Assembly (NCBI GenBank): GCA_947628495.1 | Contig: CANRAC010000001.1 | Span: forward strand, 1 to 57,515 | Length of the DNA stretch: 57,515 bases | Source: an uncultured Bacilli bacterium | GTDB lineage: Bacteria > Bacillota_I > Bacilli_A > RF39 > UBA660 | Direction of reading: 5' to 3' | Shown: positions 20,701-28,130 of the stretch, in pieces | How the letters are laid out: the number at the start of each line of letters is the position of its first letter | Position numbering within the stretch: position 1 is the stretch's first letter | The notes under the pieces: model-generated | Told to the model about the DNA's origin: nothing | Database searches by the model: none | The model's input: the letters and a program-made list of their open reading frames with translations, nothing else | Program-made: the position numbers and the translations under genes

Positions 20701-21629
20701 CATTACTTGCCGGTCTTGGCTTTATGCGACTTGAGGATGACGACTATGGTAAGCCTAAACTTCACATTGGTAATCTTGTTATTGACGTATCTGACATATT
20801 TGGTAGTTCTAGTGTTCTGGCTGGTGCTGCATTTGTTACCGGTATACAAGAGAAAGGTTGGACTTGGGAAGGTGTGCTAGATGCTTTGAATAGATTAGCA
20901 GATGTGACTATTGACGATTTACCAGTTATGGACATTGTTCAAATGGACATGTACTCTAATGGTTCATTCGATATGGGTCTTAATCAACTTGAGAGTATTG
21001 CATTAAGCTTTATACCTAATATCTTAAGCTGGTTTGCTGGTCTAACTTATACTGGCACTCTGAACAAACAGACATTCTTAGATAGAGCACTAGCTAAAAT
21101 ACCATTTGCCGCTAGATTAGTCGAAAAGAAGGTTGACCCTTATACTGGCAAGACTGACTCTTGGGCTGATTGGGTAGGACGTGCTGTTCCTTACTTCAGC
21201 TGGGATGCTGCATCTCAAAATGAACGTAAGACTACAGCATTAGGTTTAACTAAGACTATGCTTCGTGGACAGTATAAAGTTAATGGTGAAGACTTTAATG
21301 TTACAGGTAAAGACTTGACTGAAATCAATAAGACTTATGGTACTTTAAATGCTGAAGACTTAACTAAGTTCTATGAAAATAAATTAGCTGTTTCTGTTAA
21401 ACAAGAAAATGGCAAATATAAAACAATGACCTATAATCAAATGACCACTAAGCAACGACAGAATGCTGTATCAAGTATTATGCAAAATAATGCTGACCTT
21501 GTTAAGATTATTGCTTGGCTCAAAGCTGGTAATAAATATTACGCATCAAGCACTATTTATAATAAACTTGTTAAGTTAGGTATTACTAAAAATCTATATC
21601 GTGGCTCTAAAGGCTTTGTTAAAGGTTAA
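11757..21629 (+). CDS. Giant polyvalent internal virion protein with peptidase, ART-like and C5-methyltransferase domains
   Basis: This 3290-residue protein is the longest product of the phage and ends the rightward block. Visible parts, in order: hydrophobic stretches at about 199-230 and 320-365; a zinc-peptidase motif HELTH at 1142-1146 with Glu1211 as a possible third ligand; an ADP-ribosyltransferase-like region at about 1335-1470 ('LYKGM', 'AIWLTDNKNVAESYA', 'NPLVID', 'GYDSLVIKN'); and a DNA cytosine-C5 methyltransferase at about 1605-1950. The methyltransferase has motif I FAGYG, PCQ with catalytic Cys1739, ENV at 1807-1809 and the QKRVR motif. A long coiled coil lies at about 2405-2475 and a membrane-like helix at about 2971-2992. 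Such fusions are known as polyvalent proteins and are thought to be ejected with the genome to protect it. Canonical methyltransferase motifs IX and X are not obvious. Confidence 0.8.
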   Translation: MEVRNKVGSDRSDLYRGSGQLGSTLDYLMYNDPSTYYYQKLRSTNNQYLRDDYWSEAARRGETDQLLASLLSWENLDSNLQAAKKELESFTQTGDEEKDNKKKKELEDKVNHLSNLNSNYLDKVKDYADKGYEDYNTYMLAMTLPLFDDPEKKERVDEASGYNFGSYTDKEWAEKVLDSIFERYDVQIAEAEKENMNWFQKVGATIGSGLLSFVGGVVNFFGDVVNLGEGILNCFFNFSDDATWNDRFLWAFSDESTGFFEQAGDLFNDMAYKVAYESTDMVNMVDAYDAGYRPASWEGMIFGTDRSQGVGASYRTWGKWWSGAFSSIGYMLPSMVISAGVSAIPGGAAIAGKVGTSVFYSGIFSGNISDTVSAAANEGISYKDLNAGEVVSNGLIKAGLQWAVEVALGKILGFSGLDQAIGIGRGAGKFGNLVGGMGGKLGAIGVTALRAGRSMAKEGLEEVLQDMSDSFVDAIYGTTNSKIADLYSSRALETINPMNLLESFVVGALTEGVISSLQGVKYILPKNRAVQTDIDGNVQAMGFFQTLNFNAALETMNDWNNILNDSKATTEAKADVAMKMSAAINTIGSVLKSFGQSDALKVNQILDIYAAGEKKTELLEKANLSNEQYATKLYDSFLTHYAEVERKYVPKPLKTKIKETFAKLADKFKKKGVTEVNNIITNKIDGNDPDVPLKSNNVENFKAALEKLGAEAIIGTNGNIITKSEDIVVVPNKLLETGDLATIIQGVAFDQVQQAVISALSPAQRKMIVRQYEKATGTTCTTEQAVQALLFDKAFYTRILLASEEGHKYNVEALQVLATINKVVQAKASPLLKNGKLANDAYNVLMQKIQKTMQTGLVTYCTKYARIDLGEITNDILSPELKEVIKNHQNTIFSEFVDEGIKDTKTQAPDSERTTRFDTYLQKFSSSLSAEEITELKQKARSTNVNDRVDAYTMLTVLSRNSTSPNATKDKLVYLPTSPDGIIEREHLQNVEKFFGLTWAELISGNYDASKITQEGRNFIQAQYDMSDRASRLACIRDALFNISGGTLTVGMDGSILEIMEKDKFVKDKYLGKEGTKAFRDDLRKGVIKTVADVVKVDLKNSTIKNMKLVRSDTLNGAKGAFVYGDDHISFSAGADVNTFMHELTHVTQYALDVTGQSATGGYAGMFKYMTPEAAKSLDNYIAEKFPLTYNYMVNHKISTYNTIYFMLAGELQANSTLGTHMFDVGFTFDKAGTVLVSPDGKERWNLKANQSDAQKQFRRNVAKARRELSKEIKNQQQANTTENTQTTKATTEAKTETKAASQLDERTTKALDEVVNKNVKKATRATINQVNNATLYKGMNVSKVTEFDNTKGNKKRIVSNAIWLTDNKNVAESYANNKRASATVYDSKVSISNPLVIDAKGQAFSSIMGNITSDQIAVYAQEHGYDSLVIKNVLDIGPYLGNVTNRENSMKPSTDVVIFDKTKAKITNETKYSEDETLDNLDKEYTATKQEDRGQLVGANKKTQDAFNNLSEDAIVQIMNSTSEDVDLTPEEEQYGLELAKALKIRRLTPKEEFALMGVKAEDFARIAANQSDASLYHLAGDSIIVDVLKNIFDKLYTDGYLTKPVRLIEFFAGYGAQNFALDYLGKDYESWKIAEWAVKSIQAYKDAHHSTDTKDYAANMTKSELLDYLVNIGVSLNYNSPAGRESLNTKSLQELKDIYNNIQATHNLVNIQKVTGESLEITDTDSHDYVLTYSFPCQDLSRAGKRAGMHGQDTSTGTQLSLFETIENASQIETQTRSGLLWEVDRILKELYDADKPLPQVLIMENVPEVHNSVNRTDFKQWLSNLQKYGYTNSYTDIKGSDYGIPQKRVRTIMVSTLNNKAFTFPAKQQLKSSMMDYLDKNVDNKYYLTDKQARTFMSYRESFDNNKTTHPINTSIASTLTTKQEKRAQGGNFYSPLVDNDVDLYDLLHPTKNSVQNTIDALNQVKAGQKITASQQKMWSEDRDLSLNKNSRRRNKMTQEELNKYNRDRYITNKEARKSNLKYYIQKGVTIRLHPGVAAFVEATTHDFTKLPTILQNKIVSGKLLYSDILDYINTAANMDDYTFKAIAKYVFNNERLAKLDVKTLLKLEDSLHEFAMAAYLTKEPDKYLTPKQMADTYKEVIANSSPEKIEWAQKFTENIVRTDRGGHNKYIEAIPQTNQLNESFFKKYDGTLAGMREINNLAKAVANIYDTHQVARENQKTATVEYDYSTTVIIKKNDDISKTLDSIDKVEKMNTIEAYYTDVLIKRLQEKMATEGIRPDKEAVIALRRKIDDMVDDLDKLSDTELNAKYLEVLNQNSQQKKSLSAVTATATMQRTPYEEQERSIKNIKDTFRGVGRTMTRWLKSTEDATDTERFYNRLPDNIKKWFDPNNGYKLVSDYYKLSKQEILDLQSKIQAARDQVKHWVKAEEATKVALKKSKERLSKLQKEYKTYREKTEATLKENKTLRQKVQVEHVVRIEGTNVTSSSPSNRVVEEILKTSWNKKRMGEVQELDNNIEHAVANANTFFKENANTLLSASTTELEEAIAFFANNTTKLTEDEFARFNALRTYFFGWVLEANKNGQITLNANLKQQVNNIMRNMASNYGTGLAVWNNIRQRLNPLDSMRSQDIEVGGITLNDDLKDKLFDAIESNDVDVMTKTYEEITEWLDEQQSSKKGVLRRIVGVRSMAMLSSPLTWLRNKMSNFMLKRLNTLSSKIGNAMFKGKTMAGQLKMNQQVTPEIQKFITDNIIDNGFFDTFVSNLSKFNVSDIVAKNQNKIAKGETLTREEITTHLVLKAIYNEYYNNNMFKSKLLNDLHKNLMKVMSDDSYVREAAVRYFGKILAEKKYSLKDGKMTDAIMNDFSTAIGLALNDYMHSDNFFNNVERWLSDRSELGWFAYKLIMPYAASSWNWFKAAIRYSPIGLGRAIYRITHLEQQVAKAEADYIAGKSNVSPELTEYLIRRDLGSGVIGTVAMGLGALLAGLGFMRLEDDDYGKPKLHIGNLVIDVSDIFGSSSVLAGAAFVTGIQEKGWTWEGVLDALNRLADVTIDDLPVMDIVQMDMYSNGSFDMGLNQLESIALSFIPNILSWFAGLTYTGTLNKQTFLDRALAKIPFAARLVEKKVDPYTGKTDSWADWVGRAVPYFSWDAASQNERKTTALGLTKTMLRGQYKVNGEDFNVTGKDLTEINKTYGTLNAEDLTKFYENKLAVSVKQENGKYKTMTYNQMTTKQRQNAVSSIMQNNADLVKIIAWLKAGNKYYASSTIYNKLVKLGITKNLYRGSKGFVKG

Positions 21630-21633
21630 AAAT

Positions 21634-21664
21634 AAAGGCACTAGTAAGTCACTAGTGCCTTTTT
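21634..21664 (+). terminator. Rho-independent terminator of the rightward late block
   Basis: AAAGGCACTAGT pairs perfectly with ACTAGTGCCTTT (12 bp) across a five-base loop, followed by a T-run. It begins five bases after the stop of the giant virion gene and faces the converging leftward block. Confidence 0.9.
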
Positions 21665-21822
21665 CATTCTTTAAAAATTTTCAAATTTATTTTATATCAG
21701 ACTCTATCCTAATTTTAATTTAAAGATATATCTGGTGCTCCAAAATAATCTTCTTGAATAAATATTCGAGAGATATAAATGGCCCTCAGAAATATCCTAA
21801 AATCAATAAAAGTGATAAATAA
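21665..21822. other. Convergent intergenic region sharing elements with 33714-33835
   Basis: This AT-rich region between two facing terminators has no gene. It contains CTATCCTAA at 21698-21706 and TATCCTAAAATCAAT followed by AAAAGTGATA at 21793-21817, which resemble both arms of the nested inverted repeat at 33714-33835. Both regions also contain a TTTTCAAATTTATTTT-like segment. A role in replication or segregation of transcription units is possible. Confidence 0.4.
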
Positions 21823-21849
21823 AAATAGTCCTCAGCACAAGGACTATTT
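21823..21849 (-). terminator. Rho-independent terminator of the leftward block
   Basis: On the minus strand AAATAGTCCT pairs perfectly with AGGACTATTT (10 bp) around a seven-base loop, followed by a T-rich tract. The stop codon of the last leftward gene (21844-21846) lies inside the stem, so the final ribosome would partly cover it. Confidence 0.85.
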
Positions 21850-22086
21850 ATAAGTATATGAGTCTGATTTAACTAGCTCTAAATGGAGCCAAGCTATTTC
21901 GTCAGGCTCGCCGTAGATGCTAACAATCTCGTTAGTAATTGGAACTCTTATCATTAAACATTCTCGTTCTTTTGATAAGAGCTTTAGGCTGTGTTTCAAA
22001 CCAAGTTGTTTATTTCTACACCATTGCACACAGCGCTCTTTACTATTGAACTCCTGAGGCAGTAACCTGCCTAAGTCTGCAAACAT
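21844..22086 (-). CDS. Small protein of unknown function, 80 aa
   Basis: This 80-residue product is the last gene of the leftward replication operon, 12 bases after the DNA polymerase stop, with an AAAGGAGGT site. It has a basic middle and contains two Cys (CVQWC). No family was recognised. Its coupling to polymerase suggests an accessory or regulatory role, but nothing in the sequence demonstrates it. Confidence 0.55.
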   Translation of the reverse strand: MFADLGRLLPQEFNSKERCVQWCRNKQLGLKHSLKLLSKERECLMIRVPITNEIVSIYGEPDEIAWLHLELVKSDSYTYK

Positions 22087-22098
22087 GCTTAACCTCCT

Positions 22099-24093
22099 TT
22101 ATAAATTAAATTGTTTAGTTAAACCAAATTGGTCGTTCTTCATTTCATACCAAGGTATGTCTAATGCCTTATCAAGCTCACGTGCATAATAACTATAGTC
22201 AATTTTCCAAGCTTTACCAGTTGGTTTATATATTAAATGTTGATTTTCAATTTTATAGTTTTGTAAGTTATCATTTATAACTAATGGGTGAATTGGACAT
22301 AATGCAACCATGTCTTCTTTTTGAACTCCATGAAGTGTCTTAACCTTTTTAATAAAACTATATTGTTTATCTTCAACTGCGATACAACGAGCAACTTTAC
22401 CTAAAGGCTCTCTAGTCCCATCTTCAAAATATTGAACCATTAATTTATAAGTAGGACCTTTAGTACATGTGACACAAAAATCACTTACATTTGTATTCTC
22501 AAGTAATTCTTTAATTGGATTGGTGCCTTTAGTCAAGAAATTCATTTGAGCCTTAGGAACACAATAATTACCAAGAGGTCTTAATTTATTTGTGCCTTTT
22601 TGATATACGCTTGTAACAAATGCACCGCCTTTATTTTTAATTTCGCCATCTGGATGAACAGCAACATAGTTGTTTACATTCAATTGCCATAACTTATTGT
22701 CTTCTTCAATTTCAAATGCAAATTGACTAATTGCTGAGAACTCGTCAACGATTGCTTTAATAGCATCATAGTCTGAACGTTTAGCATATACTAATACACC
22801 ATCTGTGTTTGTTTGAATGACTTTCAAACCAGGAATAGTTTTATATAAATGATTACTAATTGCAATTAATATCATTTGCCCGACACGACAAACCTTGGTT
22901 CTCATGTAGTCGTCATATAATGGAAGATACTTATTGCCCATAGCACCATAAGTAGTATTCAATATAAGTTTTGCCGCTGGAACAAATACTTTGTCTTCAG
23001 GTGTCCATTGAGATTTCGGAGTTAACTTCAATTGCAAACGTCTTTCGTAAATATATTTAAGTCGTTCAGGTTTACGAATTGCTCTAGACATTGCTTGACA
23101 GAAAATCATAACTGATGGGTAACAAGAAGAGACGTCAACATTATACATTGTCCATTCGTCGGTAGACTCAACATAAAGTCCCGGAGTCACACGACCGATT
23201 TTTGGAACATTGTAAACACTATGAAGTCCACCATCTGCTATATCAACAATATTGTCATACAACTCAAATGTTTTTGCTTCTTGCTTTGTTAACAAATGTT
23301 GATAAATGTCAGCAGGCAACCAAGTCTCAAAGTAATTTTTAAGCTTTTCATCTCTTATTGTTATAGTAGGGTCAATAACCATTGTGCCATGTACTCTTTC
23401 AGCATCTAGAACTTTACCTGACAAATTTGCATTTGTGTTTTTGTATGCTATTTTCTTGTCAATACCAAATGTCTCGCATAATTGAACTTTAGTATCAATA
23501 TATGCTTTTGATGTAGTCACATATAATACATGAAGTGCGTAAACGTCGTGTCTACAATAAAATAGTATATCTTCTTTTTCAGTTGGAGTTAAATCTGTTT
23601 TGCCGAATGGAACAGTAGTTTCTCGAATGTCCATACCAAGTGAACATTCTTTGTCCTTCAAACTTTTATCTGAGTCATCTAGCAAATCTTGCCAAGACTC
23701 ACCTTCACTCCAACCAAATCGAATAAAGCTTGCTATTCTCATATGCTCAGCATCATAGTCAGCTAATTCTGGATTGACTAATATTTGAGAAGCAATATAT
23801 AACTTGCGAGGAGTGAAACCTGCAAATATACATTTTGCTATTATTAAGTCATAACGTTTAATATTATAACCACATAATACACCTTTAGACAAATCAGCTT
23901 TAAGTGTTTTTGCACTATCTGGGTCGTCGCTAGTATATACTCTCATTTTACTTTTAATTGTTTCTTCTGTTGCTGCATCAAATTGATTGTTATAAATACC
24001 ACCTGGATAGGTTTCTTCTTCATCACTTACAATTGCGCACCACCATTCTGGGTAAACTTCAAAGTCGAAAAATTTTAAATTATTTGCACTCAT
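22099..24093 (-). CDS. Family B DNA polymerase with 3'-5' exonuclease
   Basis: This 664-residue replicative polymerase is started at the ATG with an AAAGGAG site, not at an in-frame codon 33 bases upstream. The exonuclease is intact: Exo I DFE at residues 10-12, Exo II GYNIKRYD near 75, Exo III YCRHD near 180. Polymerase motif A is DVSSCYPS near 318, motif B KLILNTTYGAMG near 380, and motif C reads NTDG near 430 where YxDTDS is usual, so the first Asp is Asn and the Ser is Gly. It is compact compared with eukaryote-type family B enzymes. A primase-helicase in the same operon argues for RNA/DNA-primed rather than protein-primed synthesis. Confidence 0.88.
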   Translation of the reverse strand: MSANNLKFFDFEVYPEWWCAIVSDEEETYPGGIYNNQFDAATEETIKSKMRVYTSDDPDSAKTLKADLSKGVLCGYNIKRYDLIIAKCIFAGFTPRKLYIASQILVNPELADYDAEHMRIASFIRFGWSEGESWQDLLDDSDKSLKDKECSLGMDIRETTVPFGKTDLTPTEKEDILFYCRHDVYALHVLYVTTSKAYIDTKVQLCETFGIDKKIAYKNTNANLSGKVLDAERVHGTMVIDPTITIRDEKLKNYFETWLPADIYQHLLTKQEAKTFELYDNIVDIADGGLHSVYNVPKIGRVTPGLYVESTDEWTMYNVDVSSCYPSVMIFCQAMSRAIRKPERLKYIYERRLQLKLTPKSQWTPEDKVFVPAAKLILNTTYGAMGNKYLPLYDDYMRTKVCRVGQMILIAISNHLYKTIPGLKVIQTNTDGVLVYAKRSDYDAIKAIVDEFSAISQFAFEIEEDNKLWQLNVNNYVAVHPDGEIKNKGGAFVTSVYQKGTNKLRPLGNYCVPKAQMNFLTKGTNPIKELLENTNVSDFCVTCTKGPTYKLMVQYFEDGTREPLGKVARCIAVEDKQYSFIKKVKTLHGVQKEDMVALCPIHPLVINDNLQNYKIENQHLIYKPTGKAWKIDYSYYARELDKALDIPWYEMKNDQFGLTKQFNL

Positions 24094-24095
24094 AC

Positions 24096-24314
24096 TTACT
24101 CCTTTGGTTTTATTACTATGTCCCAACGAGCAAGTAAGTCATTATAACCAACATGCACCGGAACAAATAGATTATCTACATTATCAGTTGCATGCAAAGA
24201 CAAGAATTTATCAACACTCATAAAACTGTCTTCACCTTCAACTCTAATAGCACATTGCTCTTGCACTCCACTGTGAAATATCTCAGTGAGCACTTCAGTT
24301 AAAATCTTTTTCAT
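24096..24314 (-). CDS. Small protein of unknown function, 72 aa
   Basis: This 72-residue product sits between primase-helicase and DNA polymerase with a GGAGGT site; its stop is two bases from the polymerase start, and the polymerase ribosome site lies inside its last codons. It is mixed alpha/beta and slightly acidic, with no motif recognised. Location suggests a replication accessory. Confidence 0.55.
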   Translation of the reverse strand: MKKILTEVLTEIFHSGVQEQCAIRVEGEDSFMSVDKFLSLHATDNVDNLFVPVHVGYNDLLARWDIVIKPKE

Positions 24315-24326
24315 ATAACCTCCTTA

Positions 24327-26405
24327 TTAACCCCATTTAGCATTCTTTCTGCTCATGACTTCTGCTGGCACGAAAATATAATCGTCAGGTCGAGGGTCAT
24401 TATCATAACGCTCAAGATAATATTCTCGTTCGCCTTTATCAAAGTCTAATAATAAATCTGTTTCGACTAACAGGTCATCAATAAAGTTTGATTTTGTTGA
24501 ACTATTACAATTGTTCTCAATACAAAATGTTTTATAGTCCTGGAACAATTGTGTTGTTTGTTTATGCACTAAGTCCTTAATAGTATATTGATAGGACTGC
24601 AACCATTTCTTAATATTGCTTTGACCGATTTGAAACTTTAATTTCAAGTTTTCTTCCGAAGTATTTATTGTAAAACCGCCACGTTGTAAAGTCATATGAA
24701 TACCTTGAACAGCTTTATAAAAGAAATACTCCATATCACTATCTGTTATTTTGTCCAAAAACTTAGGGTCAGGGTTCTTAATCTTATGGTCAATCTCAAC
24801 TAATATCATACGTCGATATAAACCATCTGATTTATCAGCAATTTTAGGCATATGGTTTGCATTTATAATAATTGTTGCACAAGATACCATTTCAACAACT
24901 GCTGCATAAATTTGTCTAACTGATACTGGCTCTGAACAAGTTATACTTTTAAATCTACCTGAGTCTTCTAGTGTTTTCTTGTCACTTGCGTCAAAGTCAA
25001 TATTAACAAGTTTGTCAATCATAGTTGCTAAATAGTAGTCTTGGTCAAATTGATTTAGTTTAACCGTTGATACATATTTCTTACCAACCATTCTCATAAT
25101 TAAATTACAGAATGTTGATTTACCAGTACCGCCAGTGCCTTTAAAGATAAAGAATTTCTCAAATATACTTTTCTTAAGTAGACAATAACCGGCAACTTCA
25201 TACAAGAATTGCATTTTCTTTGCGTCACCATTAGATATTTGTTTCATAAAGTCGTCAATTAACTCTGAATATTCAACGTCTTCTTTATACTCCCAGTCAA
25301 GATAAATAGTATTATAATTGTCTGGTGAGTGTGGAGTTAAAGTACCAGAGTTCAAATCTAACATACCATTCTTAACTGCAATAATTGCATAATCTTTGTT
25401 TATTTCTCTATAGTCCTTTTGAGCAAGTGCCGTAATAAACTCAATTGTTTCTTTTCTGTTTGCCGCAGTTGCATCAATATAACCTTTTTCAAGAATAAAT
25501 GTCTGAAGTTCATGTGGACTAAATGGTCTATAGTGACCATTAACATACATATGTATGGTGTCACCAAGAGCTATTAAGTTATAATCTTTAATTAACTTCT
25601 GAGCTAATAGTCGCCATTGATTTTGTTTACTTGGACCAGTGCCATCTGCTTGTTGCACATTGTCATAAGGCATTTCTCTAGCAACAGTTGCTTCAAACAT
25701 TGCCGGAGGCATTGGGTTAGTCCAAATAATTTCGTTAATAATTTTTAAGCATTCAACAGATTGGTCGTTTGTAATCATATTTGATTTACAAGCAATACCA
25801 CGAATTTTGACAAGAGCATCTGACCCGCCACCTTGAGGCATATCTATGAATATTGGGTCGTCATCCTTTGCCGGACGTAAAGGTCTAATGAAGAAAGGTA
25901 AATCGTCGATATCTTCACTAGCCCAATCTTTCCATTGTCTATGTTGCTCATCATTAGCAGGTAAGATAATATAACCTTTACCACTACCACGACCATCTGC
26001 TCTAATACCTAATGGAGTTAAGGCACCTGCAAAAGTGCCTTTATTCTTCATTACTTCAGAGTCATTTTTAAATATGAAGTGTATACCTTGTTTTGATGAG
26101 TTAGACCAAAACTTAACACCTTTCAGATACAATACTTTTTCTAGAACTGAAGCACTTTTTGGATGGTCTTTGTTATCTATGTCTATAACAATATATTTGT
26201 TAGGCACAATCCAACCAACACGACCGCCATCAGTTACCCAGTTCTGTGCTTCACCTAAACTTAATGGATGGTTTAAACCACGTCCATCAATAGGTGTTTT
26301 ATTTTGTTTACGAGTTCCTTCATCATGCAGCTCTTCTTCATTGAAAGGAGCTAGCTTGACGAACTTAGCATTTGGAAATAATTTACCGAACTTTTCAAAG
26401 TCCAT
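24327..26405 (-). CDS. Primase-polymerase fused to SF3 (D5-like) helicase
   Basis: This 692-residue bifunctional enzyme primes and unwinds DNA at the fork. The N-terminal prim-pol domain shows DID at residues 75-77 and an SxxxxGIHF segment near 104-110. The C-terminal half is a D5/P4-type superfamily 3 helicase: Walker A GTGGTGKST near 421-430, Walker B-like NIDFDAS near 470, a sensor-type IINANHMPK near 512, and an arginine-finger region GLYRRMILVE near 530. The ribosome site AAAGGAGGT overlaps the end of the upstream SNF2-type gene. Confidence 0.85.
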   Translation of the reverse strand: MDFEKFGKLFPNAKFVKLAPFNEEELHDEGTRKQNKTPIDGRGLNHPLSLGEAQNWVTDGGRVGWIVPNKYIVIDIDNKDHPKSASVLEKVLYLKGVKFWSNSSKQGIHFIFKNDSEVMKNKGTFAGALTPLGIRADGRGSGKGYIILPANDEQHRQWKDWASEDIDDLPFFIRPLRPAKDDDPIFIDMPQGGGSDALVKIRGIACKSNMITNDQSVECLKIINEIIWTNPMPPAMFEATVAREMPYDNVQQADGTGPSKQNQWRLLAQKLIKDYNLIALGDTIHMYVNGHYRPFSPHELQTFILEKGYIDATAANRKETIEFITALAQKDYREINKDYAIIAVKNGMLDLNSGTLTPHSPDNYNTIYLDWEYKEDVEYSELIDDFMKQISNGDAKKMQFLYEVAGYCLLKKSIFEKFFIFKGTGGTGKSTFCNLIMRMVGKKYVSTVKLNQFDQDYYLATMIDKLVNIDFDASDKKTLEDSGRFKSITCSEPVSVRQIYAAVVEMVSCATIIINANHMPKIADKSDGLYRRMILVEIDHKIKNPDPKFLDKITDSDMEYFFYKAVQGIHMTLQRGGFTINTSEENLKLKFQIGQSNIKKWLQSYQYTIKDLVHKQTTQLFQDYKTFCIENNCNSSTKSNFIDDLLVETDLLLDFDKGEREYYLERYDNDPRPDDYIFVPAEVMSRKNAKWG

Positions 26406-26408
26406 ACA

Positions 26409-27743
26409 CTAACCTCCTTTTATTGACATTAACGTTTCGTGTATTGACTGCTTCTTACGAAGTGATTCCCATATTTTGTATTCAACTTTATATTTGTCGC
26501 CAGGGTCATTGACTAAGAAAGTCACTTTACAAGGTTGTGATTGTCCTCTTCGCCAACACCTATGAATAAATTGTTTATATGCTATAAAGCTGAAGTCTGC
26601 TGTATAATAAATAATCTCTTGACATTCTTGTAAGTTCGCTGATTTACCTTTAGAACATTGAAGAACTAAAACACAATGATGTCCTCTTGACAATTGGTCT
26701 TTAAATGTTCCTATACTATCACAATGTGAAATACCTGCTCTGTCTAATGCTTTGCTGATAAAATACGCATCTTCTTGAAATCTATAGGCAATTATTCGAT
26801 TACCCTTTTTGCATTCATCAACAACAAATTGTATTTTAGGGTTTACAAAATCTGGTAGTTCAAATGTATGTCTCATAGAGTCCTCATCATAATATAAGAA
26901 ACCATTTAATGCTTGTTGTGCTTTTTGTAATGCAATTGCTTTTAATACCGTGCTCTCATGCTCATCACATTTTAATATACCTTCAAGTGCATCTTTATAA
27001 TGTTCAGTAACAGGTATTTTAAATGTTTCAATCTTAACTTCCATTGGAGGCATTTCGTCATTGTCGTCATACTCCCAAAATGAACAACCTTCTTGATATG
27101 CTTTTGCCATAAGTTCTTCACCGCGTTGATTTAATCTTACTGGTTTCTCAAACGCACCAAATGGACCGTATTGAAGTTCTGACTCACAATATGCTGCTTT
27201 AAATATATTACATTTTATTTGTCCCATACCTGCAACATTAAGATTGTGTAATACACAGAATGGTTCTATATTGTTATTACCTGCAATCGTGCCAGTCATA
27301 CCAATTACATATTCTGTTCTTTTTGTTAATGCATACACTAACTTAGCATATTTACTTTTTGCTCTAGTGACGCCAGACCTTAAGGATTGACATTCGTCGC
27401 AGATTATCAAGTCCCACTTTGTATTAACAAGTGCTTCTTTAACTGTGCCGATTGCAGTCCTGTCGGTCACCATATATGTCTCTTTAGGCAATATACCTTG
27501 AGGCATAATCTCTGCTCGCCACATTTCACGAATACAAGTTGCATCAGACATTATTAGTACTTTTGCATTACCATGTTTTAATTTGTTAATTTCTATCATA
27601 CAATGAATTGCTGGATAGCTTTTACCTTTACCTGGTTCATAACATAAGACATGATGTTTATGTTGCATTATCAGCTGTTCATCTCGAGCTTGCTCCGGTA
27701 GGCGATATTTTTCATTGTATTCTTTATAAGTGATACCTGCCAT
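26409..27743 (-). CDS. SNF2/DEAD-type superfamily 2 DNA-dependent ATPase
   Basis: This 444-residue protein contains Walker A EPGKGKS at 36-42, DECQ (motif II) near 114, TGTIAG (motif III) near 148 and a motif VI-like HRCWRRGQ near 395. It is the short phage type that usually sits beside VRR-NUC and D5 helicase genes in Bacillota phages. It probably remodels or translocates on DNA during replication or recombination. Its start overlaps the VRR-NUC stop region (GAGGAG site, TAAATG). Confidence 0.82.
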   Translation of the reverse strand: MAGITYKEYNEKYRLPEQARDEQLIMQHKHHVLCYEPGKGKSYPAIHCMIEINKLKHGNAKVLIMSDATCIREMWRAEIMPQGILPKETYMVTDRTAIGTVKEALVNTKWDLIICDECQSLRSGVTRAKSKYAKLVYALTKRTEYVIGMTGTIAGNNNIEPFCVLHNLNVAGMGQIKCNIFKAAYCESELQYGPFGAFEKPVRLNQRGEELMAKAYQEGCSFWEYDDNDEMPPMEVKIETFKIPVTEHYKDALEGILKCDEHESTVLKAIALQKAQQALNGFLYYDEDSMRHTFELPDFVNPKIQFVVDECKKGNRIIAYRFQEDAYFISKALDRAGISHCDSIGTFKDQLSRGHHCVLVLQCSKGKSANLQECQEIIYYTADFSFIAYKQFIHRCWRRGQSQPCKVTFLVNDPGDKYKVEYKIWESLRKKQSIHETLMSIKGG

Positions 27744-28115
27744 TTAATACTCCTCACCTGTGTCAATACCAAACTCTCTAATTGCGTCTAGTATATAATC
27801 AGGGTAAGGACCAAATTGTTTTAATGCTATATCGATTAGTTGTAGTACACAAACTACTGTGCTAGTGTCTTTAACAATTGCACTAATACCATGTGCTTTT
27901 TGTATCATTCGACAATGAATACCTTGTTGTGGACTAGGTTTATTATCGTCCACTTTAACTTCGAATGCTACAAATAAACCTTTATAACAACAAATCAAAT
28001 CTGGCCTGCCAGGCTCAGTGGTCATATTACCCCAGGTTTTAATAACATAACCACCTTTACTTCTTATAAGTTTTTGAATTCTTTCTTGTAAAGAAGTTTC
28101 AGCTTTTACGCCCAT
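27744..28115 (-). CDS. VRR-NUC domain nuclease
   Basis: This 123-residue protein is a PD-(D/E)xK-type nuclease of the VRR-NUC family. Visible signs are the N-terminal 'ERIQKLIRSKGGYVIKTWG', then GRPDLI and 'FVAFEVKVDD' carrying the Asp, Glu and Lys of the active site, and a QQ segment. These nucleases act on branched DNA and lie next to SNF2 proteins in many phages. The ATG at 28115 is chosen because the AAAGGTGG site fits it better than an in-frame GTG nine bases upstream. Confidence 0.85.
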   Translation of the reverse strand: MGVKAETSLQERIQKLIRSKGGYVIKTWGNMTTEPGRPDLICCYKGLFVAFEVKVDDNKPSPQQGIHCRMIQKAHGISAIVKDTSTVVCVLQLIDIALKQFGPYPDYILDAIREFGIDTGEEY

Positions 28116-28130
28116 AATTACCACCTTTTA

